64,000 bases of DNA from Sympetrum striolatum (taxonomy: Eukaryota > Arthropoda > Insecta > Odonata > Libellulidae), in the NCBI GenBank assembly GCA_947579665.1, contig OX388343.1:93228254-93292253 (forward strand). The letters run 5' to 3'. The notes beneath the pieces were generated by a model that was not told where the DNA came from, did no database searches, and was given only the letters and a program-made list of their open reading frames with translations. Made by a program: the position numbers and the translations under genes. Shown piece by piece: positions 1-11,155 of the stretch (positions are counted from its first letter, which is position 1; each line of letters opens with the position of its first letter).

Positions 1-342
1 CTTTGTTACCTCACTTTAAGTAAAGAAATCAGAAAACTCTTATAATACAAAATCTTTTACAACACTTTCTCATACCTGCTAGTAACAAATACTAGTGACC
101 TATTGATAGGAATTTGAGGTGAAATTTTAATCCATAATCTCTTTTCTACCGACTATTTCAGTGTACCAATCTAACTATTTTTGGAATTTATTTTTTGTTT
201 TATTTATACCTATTCTTTTCAGTTAACATGGTTTTACTCAATATTCCCAGCATTCATGTCTAAATGCAGTCGAAAGTATAAATAATGATGAAGTAAGTTC
301 TTGCTGAATAATTTGAATCATTATCCTTAACTTACTGTACAG
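1..342 (+). other. tws: 3' end of an upstream twins intron
   Basis: AT-rich sequence with no coding signal. It ends in a usable acceptor (TACTGTACAG, AG at 341-342) directly before a B55 coding exon. The exon starts two bases into a codon, so the preceding exon lies to the left of the window. I see no further exon here. Confidence 0.75.
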
Positions 343-507
343 ACATTGTTGACATTAAGCCAACCAACATGGAGGAGCTTACAGAAGTTATCACTGCAAC
401 TGAATTTCATCCTCTAGAGTGTAATTTGTTTGTATATAGCAGTAGCAAAGGATCAATTAGGCTTTGTGACATGAGGGCTGCTGCTCTGTGTGATAGGCAT
501 GCCAAAT
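343..507 (+). CDS. tws: PP2A regulatory subunit B55 (twins), internal exon
   Basis: Internal exon of the B55/PR55 regulatory subunit of protein phosphatase 2A, a seven-bladed WD40 beta-propeller that binds the A scaffold and C catalytic subunits and selects substrates. The 165 bases encode 55 residues, starting with an Asn codon split across the upstream intron ([20 protein letters not shown]) and continuing through the family-specific [16 protein letters not shown] and ALCDRH blocks. Both are near-identical to animal PPP2R2 proteins. The acceptor is AG at 341-342 and the donor is AAAT|GTAAGT. The last T begins a Leu codon completed by the next exon at 6761, so phase is kept. An open reading frame runs past the donor to a stop at 588-590, but that tail is intronic. 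The identification is secure; the gene name assumes the single insect orthologue. Confidence 0.96.
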
Positions 508-2021
508 GTAAGTATTATGGATATTGTTTCTCTTTCAAAGTTTTTTGTTTAATTTTTACAAGTGGAATGGATATTGTAAAGTTTTTTTAACCTTTTTGTG
601 TCTCTACATAACCTCATTTATTATATATATATATCTATGTGTAGTTATAATGAAGTAGATTCTGACAATTTCCTTGGCTAGTTTTATAATTATCAATCAG
701 AAAACTTTGTTTTGGAGTTAACTTTGAAATATAAGTATGGTTTCCACTCTTAAGAAATGCAGAGAAGAAATTTATAACCAATAGTTTTAAGGTTTTTGTC
801 GGATCTCATGTACTGTGCTATAAATCTTACTACTATTAGATTTCTCAATTATGTGCCTATGGACTTAGTAAATTTACTTACATTTTTATGGGGATCAGTG
901 AGTTCTTACATCCAATATATCACTAATTTCTTTTTGTGTTAAAATTTTCTCTGTATCAGATTTAAAACAATATATGGTGAAGAAAAATTTGAGCCAAGTT
1001 ACCTTAAGTCAGCATATTTCTCCAATGTGATACTTGATTTGTGATTTCTTTATTTTAATATTTAGTATTGATTTAATTTCATGTAATGTTCATTACTATT
1101 TTTACCTTGCCTAAAAAGTTGCAGATTATTTTAAGTCCTTTGGTACATAGAGAAGAATCTGATGATAGTTACAATATTGCAGATCAATTTTAAGTGGTGA
1201 AACTGACTGTAAAGTATATGCGCCTATGGCACTTTTTGCTGCACACTATAAATATCTAAACTAATTTATTGGTTTCAAAAGTAATGTTTTATATTTAAAG
1301 ATATCTTCTTGTTTGTTGGTGAGAAAAAAATTAGCTGTCATTGTCCCAAATATTTATCAGTTTTTTAGCACAACTAAGTAAGGTCTATTCAGAGTCATTG
1401 ATCTTTCCCGTATTCATTATTGATATGAAATTGAAAGGGACGTATAGTTAAGGTTATTAGGCACACTGATTTTGGGATACTGATTGGGTGTTTCATGTGT
1501 AATAGAAAAATCTGTAGCCTAAATATCATCAAAATTTTGGGTTATATCTTTTCTTGACTTAAAATTAGTACAGAGAATACATTTTATGTATCAATGTATG
1601 ACACTTGTCCTCTTCCAAGCTAGCATTATTCCCTGATGATTTTACATTCTCTCAATTATTTTGTTTCTGAAGGAGAATAATTAAAGTTGAAAATTAAAAT
1701 TGGTTAGTATTAGTGTTAATCTTCGCTTTTACATTCATATATGTAGAAATTACTCTGCTGACATACACTGTATAGTGTAAGATATGCATGTATATTTGTA
1801 TAGCATAGTAAAAGTTTTAAGATTGGTATAGAAATCATGATAGTTTCTCTTTGTAATTTATGTAGGTATTTCTTAGAGTAACTAAAATAGTTGGTTTTCT
1901 GAAAGTTTAAAAGTTATCTTGACTCGGTAGTTATTGTTAGATTGGTTCAAGCATTCAAAATTTGATAGCAGCATTTTTCAGGTACGCATAAAATTGTCGA
2001 GGTATTTGGTAAGCTCTAGAT

Positions 2022-2323
2022 CAGTTTCCCAAACTATGTTCCGCTGAACCTAAATAGGTGTTCCGCGACAATTTGAAGTGTCAATGGAGAATAAAAGGCA
2101 TTAAATGCTTTATTGATTCGTATTTAAGTTTTTATTACAATATTATAGTTTTATATTTAAAAATGATTACCAAATAAATAATTTGTTGTAATTAAATAAT
2201 TTGTTGTAATTAAATAATTTTTTTAATTTTTAAAGTAACCTAACCTAAATATAAGCTTAGTGTTCCATTAAACTTCCCAGGTTTGCTAAGTGTTCCATTG
2301 CGGAAAAAGTTTGGGAAACCCTG
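2022..2323. mobile_element. hAT-type MITE with intact 8-bp target-site duplication
   Basis: A 302-bp non-coding element with imperfect terminal inverted repeats. The left end reads CAGTTTCCCAAACT and the right end, read inward, CAGGGTTTCCCAAACT, with both arms continuing to a shared TTCCGC. It is flanked by the exact 8-bp duplication CTCTAGAT at 2014-2021 and 2324-2331, which fits the hAT preference nTnnnnAn. The interior carries two direct copies of an ATAATTTGTTGTAATTA-like unit near 2179-2215. No transposase remnant is visible, so it was moved in trans by a hAT transposase. Confidence 0.88.
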
Positions 2324-2539
2324 CTCTAGATCAATACTACATTCATGTATTCACTATCAATTGTGACTTGCATGTTTTTCCTAATTATCTCTTCAAGTTA
2401 AGTAAAACCCAGATTTAACATTCCTGCTTTTGGTGAATTATTTTCCTGATCACGGCCATGTTTGTATATAAACAATGTATTATTTCCCTGTAATTAGTGA
2501 ATCTTGGTTTAATGAATAACCTGCATTTAGTTAAATAAT

Positions 2540-2866
2540 TAACTGGTTCTTGCAAATTGCACCAGATATGAATATAAATTTGATGATGTGGAAGAAATCT
2601 GTGATGCCATAGTCATAGAAAAAGAAGTAGCAATAAACAACAAAGAAGTTGAGCATAAAGATTGAACAATACGTGAACTTGGTGAAGCAGTTGAAGCTCT
2701 TGCAATAGTGAGATATTTAACTTCTTTTGATGTTGACAGCACTACAATTTCAGAAGTGTTTGGAGTTTGATGTTCTGAATTCTCAATGCTCTTGCAAGGG
2801 AAAACAATCAAGTTTGCTGGACTATTTTAAGAAATATGCTCGTGTCTATAACTGTCAAAATCTGTG
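2540..2866 (+). pseudogene. Tigger/pogo-type (CENP-B-like) transposase C-terminus, degenerate
   Basis: Translation from 2576 gives an acidic stretch (KFDDVEEICDAIV), then ELGEAVEALAIVRYL, then after a frame change KQSSLLDYFKK close to a stop at 2864-2866. An acidic tail, a helical EALxxVRxxL segment and a final (K/R)Q(S/T)xLxDYF signature are how Tigger/pogo DDE transposases typically end. At least two in-frame stops and a frameshift show that it is dead. The catalytic domain is not seen upstream. A small minus-strand ORF over the same bases is a shadow. Confidence 0.45.
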
Positions 2867-3933
2867 AATATTTACTAAGTAGAAATTCAAATATATCTAA
2901 ATCAAATCTGTATAATGAAGTTTTAATAGAAGGAATGAAAATTCGCTTAGAGAAATATAGTCTTATTTTATTTGTGATCATAAAAATGATTCATTTTAGA
3001 AATTTTCATTTTTAATGGCAAAAATATTTGTTTTTCATCTGGAAGTTACCTATGAATCTTTATTTTCAATGTTTCAAAATATTTTCCTTGTTTTTGTAAG
3101 GAGTCCTATTAGTCTCTCTCAGATATTGTTTAAAGAATTAAAAAACGTAGATGCAACTCATACCTCAAAAGTTCGTTTTAATTAAATCCCCCATATAGTG
3201 AAAATATGGTTTGATCCCCTGATATTAGTTAAGTACAGGTTTTACTGTATCTGCTTGCCTTGTTAAAACTCTTCCCACCATAATTTCATAACCATTCACT
3301 CCTTTGTTAAGAATTCTTAATGGTAAATTTTTTTTAAAAACATTATCTCTGTTAGATTAAATCCAATTTTCATATTTTAACCTGTGTTTCTGAAGTTATA
3401 AGGGAGTTGTCCTCTATGTACAAGTTAACTTACTATTCATGCACAAAATGCTGTCAGGTCTGATGAAAATTCTATGACATAAACATAGCAGCTAAAAGTT
3501 CTAACCTGAGATCCCTTTCTGGCATCTATGTTGTTAAAGGATAAAAGGATTTATCTTGGATAAACAGATCTACTGTATATGTTGGGATGAGTTTTCTTGC
3601 TTCTGAATGGTTCACACTTACATATTTGCATTTTAAGATATTTTCTTTAGCTCATCTAATATTTTTGAGTTGATGTTTTCTGATATCATTGATAATTACT
3701 CAAATTTATCCAAAGAAATAATTCATTGCTTTCTTATTGTTTTACTCTATCCTTCACTATTTTAACATTCACATAAATATTTGTCTTATCTAAGCTCTTT
3801 TATACAAGCAATGTGATAGTTCTGAATATAGGTTTCATTGAGCTAAAGACCAAACTTTAATTACTTTGGTTAATTAGTTGACTCTTGAGCTTCTGAAACA
3901 CCTTTGTGATATGCTAGTGTGTCTTACACTATA

Positions 3934-5518
3934 CTAGCTGAAGTGCCTATTGATTCTCAACGGGGAAATTATAATTGATTAATAATAGTGTAACAACCTT
4001 GATCGTAAAACGTCTCATAATTTTAGGTAGATACCAAATATCAGGCTTTATTTATTTCCAAACTAATAAACAAAGACAAAAGTTACAATTACGTCTACAG
4101 TGTCACCTAAATATTCAATTCATCTCATTTGAATGAACAATTTCTTCGAAGAAGACAAAATTCATCTAAAGTTAATAAAAAAAACATTTGAAGATCACAT
4201 TAGGATTAGCAGCCCCACGTTTAAGATGACATTTTCAGAAATGCACAAATGGATATCGGAAACAATGATTAAAAACGACAGAAATATATTATATATCATT
4301 CTAAAACCATCAATGAATATTCTTTGCAGAAAGTAAGTGTATTATGTAGCTGACTTGTACCCCAATATTAAAATGTGCAACATAAACATGAAGCTCGTCA
4401 AATGACACAAATGCAATCACAATGTCAAAATAGAACCTAAGATTGATCACCGATAACAGAAAGATAGTAAATGTATATGAATTGGAAGCACTTGAAAAAA
4501 CCACAGCGCATTACTTGTTTATTCTGCGTATAACAAAACATAAACCTGCTTTATCTTTTCGATGGAGGGATACGATGTTGGAGATTTGCTACGGCTTTAC
4601 AAATCGCTGTTTAACTCCAACACTGAATCTGGGAAATCTTTACGATATTAACAAAGTCCATTTTCATCAATCGCTAAATATTTATCGAATTACATTAATA
4701 AGTTGTAATACTTAATGCAGAAGATTATATTAAAACATACGAAACTTACCAGGTTTCTTATGTGTATTCAGTTGTATTGATTGAGAGAAAGCAATTTGAT
4801 CTAACAAACTACCATAAACCCATTTATCCCACGAAATGTTCAGTAAACAATTACGTTGATATAAATAAAACATGGTTGCTATGTACGCTTCCAGAAAATT
4901 TAAAATCCTTCTTAAATACTGGTATTCGTACGTTTGTACGCTTGATTCTTCACAGTTCATAGCTGCAGTTACTAATATCTCCTAAAATTTCCCTCTTCAT
5001 ATAATGTATCACTTATTCTTAACATTGATTTGAAGTAGGCATATTTTCTCAATGTGTTGTTACGGATAAATACATGAGCTGGGGTCCTAACAATCGCCTT
5101 GATCGTCAGGGGGATGAGTTGTTTTCGACCTCAAAAATTTGATAAAATATTCACATACTTTATCAAAATGTGTGCAATTTCAACTCGAAAACGATATTCC
5201 ACAGACAAATAAAGAATTCTTATTCTATTTTCCTTCTTTTGGTGCTTGATTCGACTTTCTAGGACCATTATTTCTAATTTAATTTTGCCAAAGAAATGAA
5301 CCCTGATACAAAAAACTGACCTCTACGTGTATTTCTTATGGAAACGTTTTGACCCGTCTGGGTTCGAACCGTGGACCTTAGGGTAGTAACAATAGCCTAT
5401 ACTCTGCACGGGGTCAACTTTTAATAATGTAGAAAATTTCAAAGTTTTGCGACCCTTGGTTCTCGAGTTTTTAGCGAACATACATACACACACCCACACA
5501 CTATTTTATATATATAGA
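3934..5518 (-). mobile_element. Non-autonomous Helitron, both ends present
   Basis: Read on the minus strand, the element begins TCTATATATATAAAA after an A (base 5519) and ends CAGCTAG before a T (base 3933), the A^T insertion and TC...CTRR termini of Helitrons. About 10 bases before the end is a palindrome (TTGATTCTCAA). A full stem, CCCGTTGA-gaa-TCAACGGG, is intact in the copy at 28.6-32.6 kb, whereas here one arm has a substitution. The interior includes TGACGATCAAGGCGATTGTT and a tRNA-B-box-like GGTTCGAACCC near 5365-5375. There is no Rep or helicase domain; small ORFs inside are not recognisable proteins. It is about 1585 bp long and shares sequence with copies near 28.6-32.6, 34.8 and 56.2 kb. 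Confidence 0.85.
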
Positions 5519-6337
5519 TATTTGAATCTGTGTGTGTATACTTAAGTCTTTGTTCTAAGCAAATATAAGTCTAATTTAGAATTGTCAGATTTTTTATAAA
5601 ATATTTTTAAGTTTATTTTAATAGTATAATGTATTTCCAATGATTTAGGATTTCTGTTAGTATATTTACTTTGTAAGCAAATCATACACCCACTTTTAAA
5701 ATGCACCTATGTATTAGGGGCAACAAGGATTGAGACTTTAATCTTACATTTTAGATCTATCATATTAAGAACCGCAGAAAATCTTGATCCTCTTCTAATC
5801 CTGCTTTCCAATAAACATATTTATGAAAAGAGCTGCATCTTGAACGTGGGTATATGCGGTAGTCTAGAACTAATTGAAGAACAACATCATAGTTGAGAAT
5901 TGTTGGTCAAGTAAACAAAGAAAGTAAATAGTTGAAAGTTAAAATTAATAAGAATAGGTCCTAACAACTAAGAGATAGAAAAAAGGTTTTCTAACTTTTG
6001 TGTAATTCTTTTTTAAACTTTTTGTGAATTGTGCCTGTTTTAATTCCATTTCTTTTCCAGATAATTAATGATTATTTTTGTAAATATCGATTTTTTGCAC
6101 AAATATCAATTTTTGACTCCTTGAAATATGTTCTGCTTGACATGGATGTCAATGCATTTATGTTCCTGTCTTTTGCGTTTTCCCATCATTTACGTCACTT
6201 TCTGTCGGTCCCCTTGGATTTCCTATGTTCACATTGTAATAAAATCCTCATGTTTACATTTCTGAAATTTTATCTTTCTCGCCGTTTGCAAGCATTGCTG
6301 ATTATATGCTTTCATTTTAACCACCAGTAAATGTTGT

Positions 6338-6391
6338 TGCTCTAACATTTTAGTGTACATTTTATGCTCTAACATTTTAGTGTACATTTTA
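6338..6391. repeat. Perfect 27-bp tandem duplication
   Basis: Two adjacent identical 27-base copies (unit starts TGCTCTAACATTTTAG), 6338-6364 and 6365-6391, in the twins intron. It looks like a recent slippage or repair duplication with no inferred function. Confidence 0.9.
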
Positions 6392-6760
6392 TGAAGCTAT
6401 GCTTACCCGTTTATGGTTTTATATTTTTTATTCTCTAATATGCTCATTTTGCATGATATGAAACTACTTAATGAAGAGAACTCGTTAATATATTGACTTG
6501 CTGTTTAATTGATAATGTGTCTTTTTTAGATTTTTTCTTTGCCAAAGGACATGTTTAATGTTGTTGGAGTTTTCATTAACACTTTAAGTTATAAATTTCA
6601 GCCATCAGCTTAGTTTCTTTTAAAACTAATAGTATCTAGTCCTATCATCAGTTTTTCTTTTACAAATAACTAAATTAATTTCTGACTGAAAAACCAAAAT
6701 GTGTAGAATTTTAAAATCTGTCTGTATTGCATGCCTTAATTGGTTTCTTTTTACTCTTAG

Positions 6761-6933
6761 TGTTTGAAGAGCCCTCTGATGATCCTAGTACCAGGAGTTT
6801 TTTCTCCGAAATAATATCCAGTGTATCAGATGTGAAATTATCAAATTCTGGGAGGTATATGGTATCCAGAGATTATTTAACCCTTAAGGTTTGGGATTTA
6901 CATATGGAGACGAAACCAATTGAATCTTACCCG
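6761..6933 (+). CDS. tws: PP2A regulatory subunit B55 (twins), internal exon
   Basis: Continues the propeller. The first two bases complete a Leu codon, then 57 residues follow, from [20 protein letters not shown] through [17 protein letters not shown] and [31 protein letters not shown] and KVWDL are B55 hallmark motifs. Compared with the usual FEEPEDPxNRSFF there is one extra residue in the loop (EPSDDPST), consistent with a one-codon insertion that preserves the frame. Splice sites are CTCTTAG|TG and CCCG|GTAAGG. The exon joins in phase to VHEYLR at 10940. Confidence 0.96.
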
Positions 6934-9900
6934 GTAAGGAACTATTATAGTATCCTGATAGAACTAGGTTTTTATAATTAAATAATTCATAGACTTATTT
7001 CTCTGCATGAGTTTGTCTTAATGCATTCCAAGATTCAGCACTTTATCTCTTAATCTATTGCATATAATGAAAGGTTGTTTTCTGTGTGAAATTAATGACG
7101 TCTTCATTGCAATGATTGTGCTTGCTCTGAGTAATATTTGGGATCTCTTTTTCAGATGTTTTACATTAATTTATCCATGTATTGATTGTAATATAATCCT
7201 CATTTGCTATACCCATCCTTAATTTTAGAATTACTTTTAATATATGGTTTCAAACTATAAGCTATTCAACCTTACTGTGTTAACGGAATTTTGGTAGAAA
7301 TGATCCTGATATTTGCAAGAGTATTTATGCACCTGAATAAACCTTTGTCGTCATTACAGCTGAAGCTAGCAAGTTGTTAAGTATCTGTTATTGCAAGCAC
7401 TCCTGTTCTGTAGTTATTTGTTAAATGTTACCTTGGATATGAATTACTTGTGATTAGTTTATGCTGCCTTTAAAAATTCCTCTTTTGTCATTAATGATTT
7501 ATTTCGTATTCTTCTGCTTGTTTATTCAGAAATTTCGTGGAGTATCTCTGATATACTGGCAATTTGCTATTTATGTTCATTAATACAATATTGTTTGATT
7601 TGAAAGTGCCAATCTCATCGATTCCCTAGTAATTATGTTGTTATTAATAACTTCAGGAGATAAACATTAAAAGAGCTCCAAATAGTCATTGTTTGTGAGC
7701 AAGCCTTCGTGCAGAAGTACTCTAACCATGGGGATTAAGGTTAACTTATTTATGTAAACTTAGTTATGACTGAGCTATTGTAAGGGTTTATTATTCTTGG
7801 TATGTATTTCGGCAACTATGTCGCCATTTTTGGGAGAAGAAGAGAACTCTGAAAATAGTGGTAACTTACAATTTTTTGTCCAATTCACCCAAGGAAACAT
7901 TTTCAGGGAGAATGCTTCTAAGAAAATAGTGAGTTTGTTTTCTGTCCAAGTCCCTTTATTTTATAAAGAATGTAATAACAAGATTCTTTCTTATGGATTA
8001 CACACTGTGTGCTCCCACACGCTAACAATTTATCACACTTCAGATTTAGACTACTATTTAAATTATAGTTCCACAGGCATTATATGAAGTCAGAAGTTGC
8101 CCTTAAGCACTCTTTCTTAATTCTTTTTTAAGGTGCTTACAAACATCTCTCCTATCACACATTTTCTTTTCTTAATTTCTTTAACTGCCTTCGTGGAAAT
8201 TGTTTACATTATCTCGATCGCCATCATCCTTTCTTTCTTTCAGACTCTTCCCTCTCATATTCTGTTGTTCCTCTCCTATTTTGACTCCCTTGTTACGAAT
8301 GATTGATCTTACGATAAGAAAATGAAGATTAAAACCAGAACTATCTCCGTCTCCCTTATTTCAGGTCTGATAGTGATCTTGGTTATCAGTTTTTGTCTCA
8401 AGAGAGGAGAGGAAATTAGAAGTCACTTGGTGGTGTTATCTTTTTGTTCCAAACTCAAGCAAATGAACAAGTGGATTGGACAGTAAATATTCGTGAATAG
8501 AATGTAGAAAAATATACAAACTTTATTAGCAGAAGATATCAATGCAGAATATCTTTTCCTCAACTACTGAGGGAAAGAAGCACATCTGGTTGAAACTGAA
8601 GCAAAATGCAACAGTTTGCAATCATTCAAAAAGTGAAATGGATGGGAAACTTATCTCATATTCCAATGATTCAATTGTGTTCAGTTATTTAAATGGTAAT
8701 TGATAATCTAATGAACCAGATCTAAACAAACAGTCACAACAGGAAGGAGACTGAATACATTGTATATACACACTTAGTTTATATCAACTCTTGTTGAATG
8801 AAATGGATGTAAACAACACAAATTTTCTCCCCAAACATCCGAGGAACATTTCTCCTTCTGCCTGAGACATTGTTTGTAATACATCTCTCCATTAATCTGA
8901 AAAGTGTGGTCTTTTGAATATGAAGTTCTGCAATTTTATAATGTATCCCTAAAAGTGGATGATTATTTTGGGTTTTAGTCGGGACATTCTTGCTTAAAGC
9001 TACCCTCTGTAGTATGAACCCTGAGGAGGCTGCCCTACTTGCTTACCAACTGAAGTTGGTCCTGGGTATCCAAATTGTCTCTGTGTTGAGGTCAAGGATC
9101 TGTAAATGCAGGGAAGGGTATTATAGGGTCAAATATATATCTGAGGCCTGCACTTACATGGTCACTTTTAATTACCACTCTATGTGTACATGAATGTTAT
9201 TTTTTTAAGATAATCTTTTGTGTATACACAACTTTGTCTTCTTGTAGTTCCAATTTTGATTTTTCTTCATACTTCTTTAAGAAAGTTAGCAGTTAAATCT
9301 TTGTATCAATTAATTAATAATGCCACGTGGGAAAGGCAGGGAGATTAGCATCTGCTGCATACATGTTACTTTATAGGCACTGTTGTGTGTATAATGAAAA
9401 ATCGTATGCTATGCAAATTAATTCTTTTCAAGTAAATCAGAAGGCGATGTTTTCCAAGAAAGCATTTGTCTGTGTGTTATCAGTTTATTGAAGATACCAC
9501 CTACCTTTTATGACAAGTTTCAATGGTATTTATCTTTTCAAAATTAATTCTACTCTTGAAATGGCATGTTCTGTTACATACTCATATTGAGTATATATAG
9601 GCTTCTGTATATTACATGGCATTGAGATTTTTATATTTTAAAATATAACAGCCTTCAAAATTTATTGTTTAAACTATTCATTTGTTGCCTAACTGGTAAA
9701 ATGTCAAATGTATCAATAGTAAGCATTTCATATCTATATCCTAACCAATGTGAATACCTTTGCACTACCAAGATTCTCAGTTGCTTCTTTGCTGTGTATA
9801 GTTGCCTATTTACATAATTAGTATCTGCTTTTATAAAATATGCATAATTTGTGAATATCTTATTAGTAGAATTCTTGTGTCACAAATACCATTCATTTAT

Positions 9901-10939
9901 CTTCTTGGTCAAAGAATACTATATGTACGTTTTGCATATTTTTTGTATCAGTCTTATGAAAGAAATATTAATTTACTGTTGAGCTCTTGCAAAAATTGTG
10001 CATTTAATCTATGCAGCCATTTTTTAACCTTTTTTAAGTCTCAATCCTTTTCTTACTGTGTTCATATATTAAGGTAAGCTTTATGATACCTTCTTTTATG
10101 TAGTTGGAGTAATGTTTCCTGTTCAAAATATAGTTTGAATGTTCATATTTGTTGAGCATCTTATTAAAATGAGTATGACACACATTGATTTATTAACCCT
10201 CGAGCGCCCACAGTTGTGTATACGCAACTGTGGGCGCTCGAGGGTTAAGTGCTTCTAATGCAAGAACTTTAGGATATTTTTGTTTTTTTTTTGATTCCTA
10301 TGACCTCTGAAGTTCAATATTTTCTTCGTATTTATTTGGTAAGTTTATTCAAATCGTTGGTCCTACTAAAGTAGCTTTCATAAATATTGGTCATTTGAAT
10401 TATACTGTTATGTCTGAAAGTTCTCATTACATTTGTAATTTGTTGTGCTGCATTTTTGAAAGTTGTTATGGGCGGGAGGCTTTATAGTTTGAGTTAAACT
10501 CTTCTTTACTTTCTATCCTCTTCTGCTTTGATAATTGTACTATAGTTTTTTGTCTTTTGATAATTTATATATAGTTATAAGGTAAAATTCAATGCTGAGT
10601 TATTCCTAGTGAAGTTGTTATATCTTCATTTTTTATATTAATCATGTGTGTTGCAGTAAATTTTGATGCATGGTTTTTAGAGCACTTATCGTAATATTTT
10701 GTCTCTCTCTGATACTCATTTCCTCATATCAAATCTTAAGGCTAGAAAAATCTTTGAGTACATATTCCATTATGTTAAATATAAAATCTTAACCCTTAAA
10801 GGAACTTGCTCACATTTGTTAACTTCTAAGTCACTATCTTAGGAGTAAATATGATTATATGAAAATATTTTGTCGTTAGACTTAGTAAATGTATTTAGTT
10901 TCTAGCTCAAGGTATTAATCCTTTATTTTTTTTTTACAG
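6934..10939 (+). other. tws: twins intron (about 4 kb)
   Basis: GT donor at 6934; acceptor after a long T tract (TTTTTTTTTACAG). Apart from the palindromic element at 10193-10248 I see no gene, no strong repeat and no recognisable transposon protein. Short ORFs at 7797-8087 and 9802-10077 have no recognisable motif and look like chance. Confidence 0.8.
10193..10248. mobile_element. 56-bp TTAA-flanked near-perfect palindrome (miniature piggyBac-like element?)
   Basis: Arms of 24 bases match perfectly (left begins TTAACCCTCGAGCGCCCACA) around an 8-base centre, TGTATACG, that is itself palindromic but for one pair. The two ends are TTAA. PiggyBac-type elements duplicate TTAA and often start CCC, so this looks like the two tips of such an element joined with almost no interior, about 48 bp between target sites. 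It is far GC-richer than the intron around it, implying insertion. Superfamily assignment is inference from TTAA plus CCCT. Confidence 0.7.
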
Positions 10940-11155
10940 GTTCATGAATATTTAAGGACAAAGTTATGTTCACTGTATGAAAATGATTGCATTTTTGATA
11001 AGTTTGAGTGCTGTTGGAAAGGGAACGATAGTGCTATAATGACTGGATCGTACAATAACTACTTCAGGGTGTTTGATCGTACCACAAAGAAGGATGCCAC
11101 TCTGGAAGCATCAAGAGATATAGCTAAACCTAGGACAGTTCTGAAGCCAAGAAAG
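10940..11155 (+). CDS. tws: PP2A regulatory subunit B55 (twins), internal exon
   Basis: Exactly 72 codons, from [20 protein letters not shown] through [40 protein letters not shown] and [28 protein letters not shown] and MTGSYNN are nearly invariant in B55, so this copy is intact. Differences from the usual sequence include WKGND for WNGxD and NYFRVF for NFFRxF; these are conservative and may be lineage-specific. Splice sites are TTACAG|GTT and AAAG|GTATGC, both between codons. Confidence 0.97.

Larger units (their letters stand above)
508..6760 (+). other. tws: twins intron (about 6.25 kb)
   Basis: GT donor at 508 and AG acceptor at 6759-6760 after a pyrimidine-rich tract (TTTTTACTCTTAG). 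It contains a hAT MITE, a Tigger-like transposase tail, a Helitron and a 27-bp tandem duplication, described separately. The remaining sequence, 600-2010, 2870-3930 and 5520-6330, is AT-rich and shows me nothing further. Confidence 0.85.

Noticed and set aside
4133..4962. Small ORFs inside the first Helitron
   Set aside because: No Rep or helicase motif. Short peptides repeated in other copies (such as NNYVDINK on the opposite strand) follow from DNA homology among copies and do not show coding selection.
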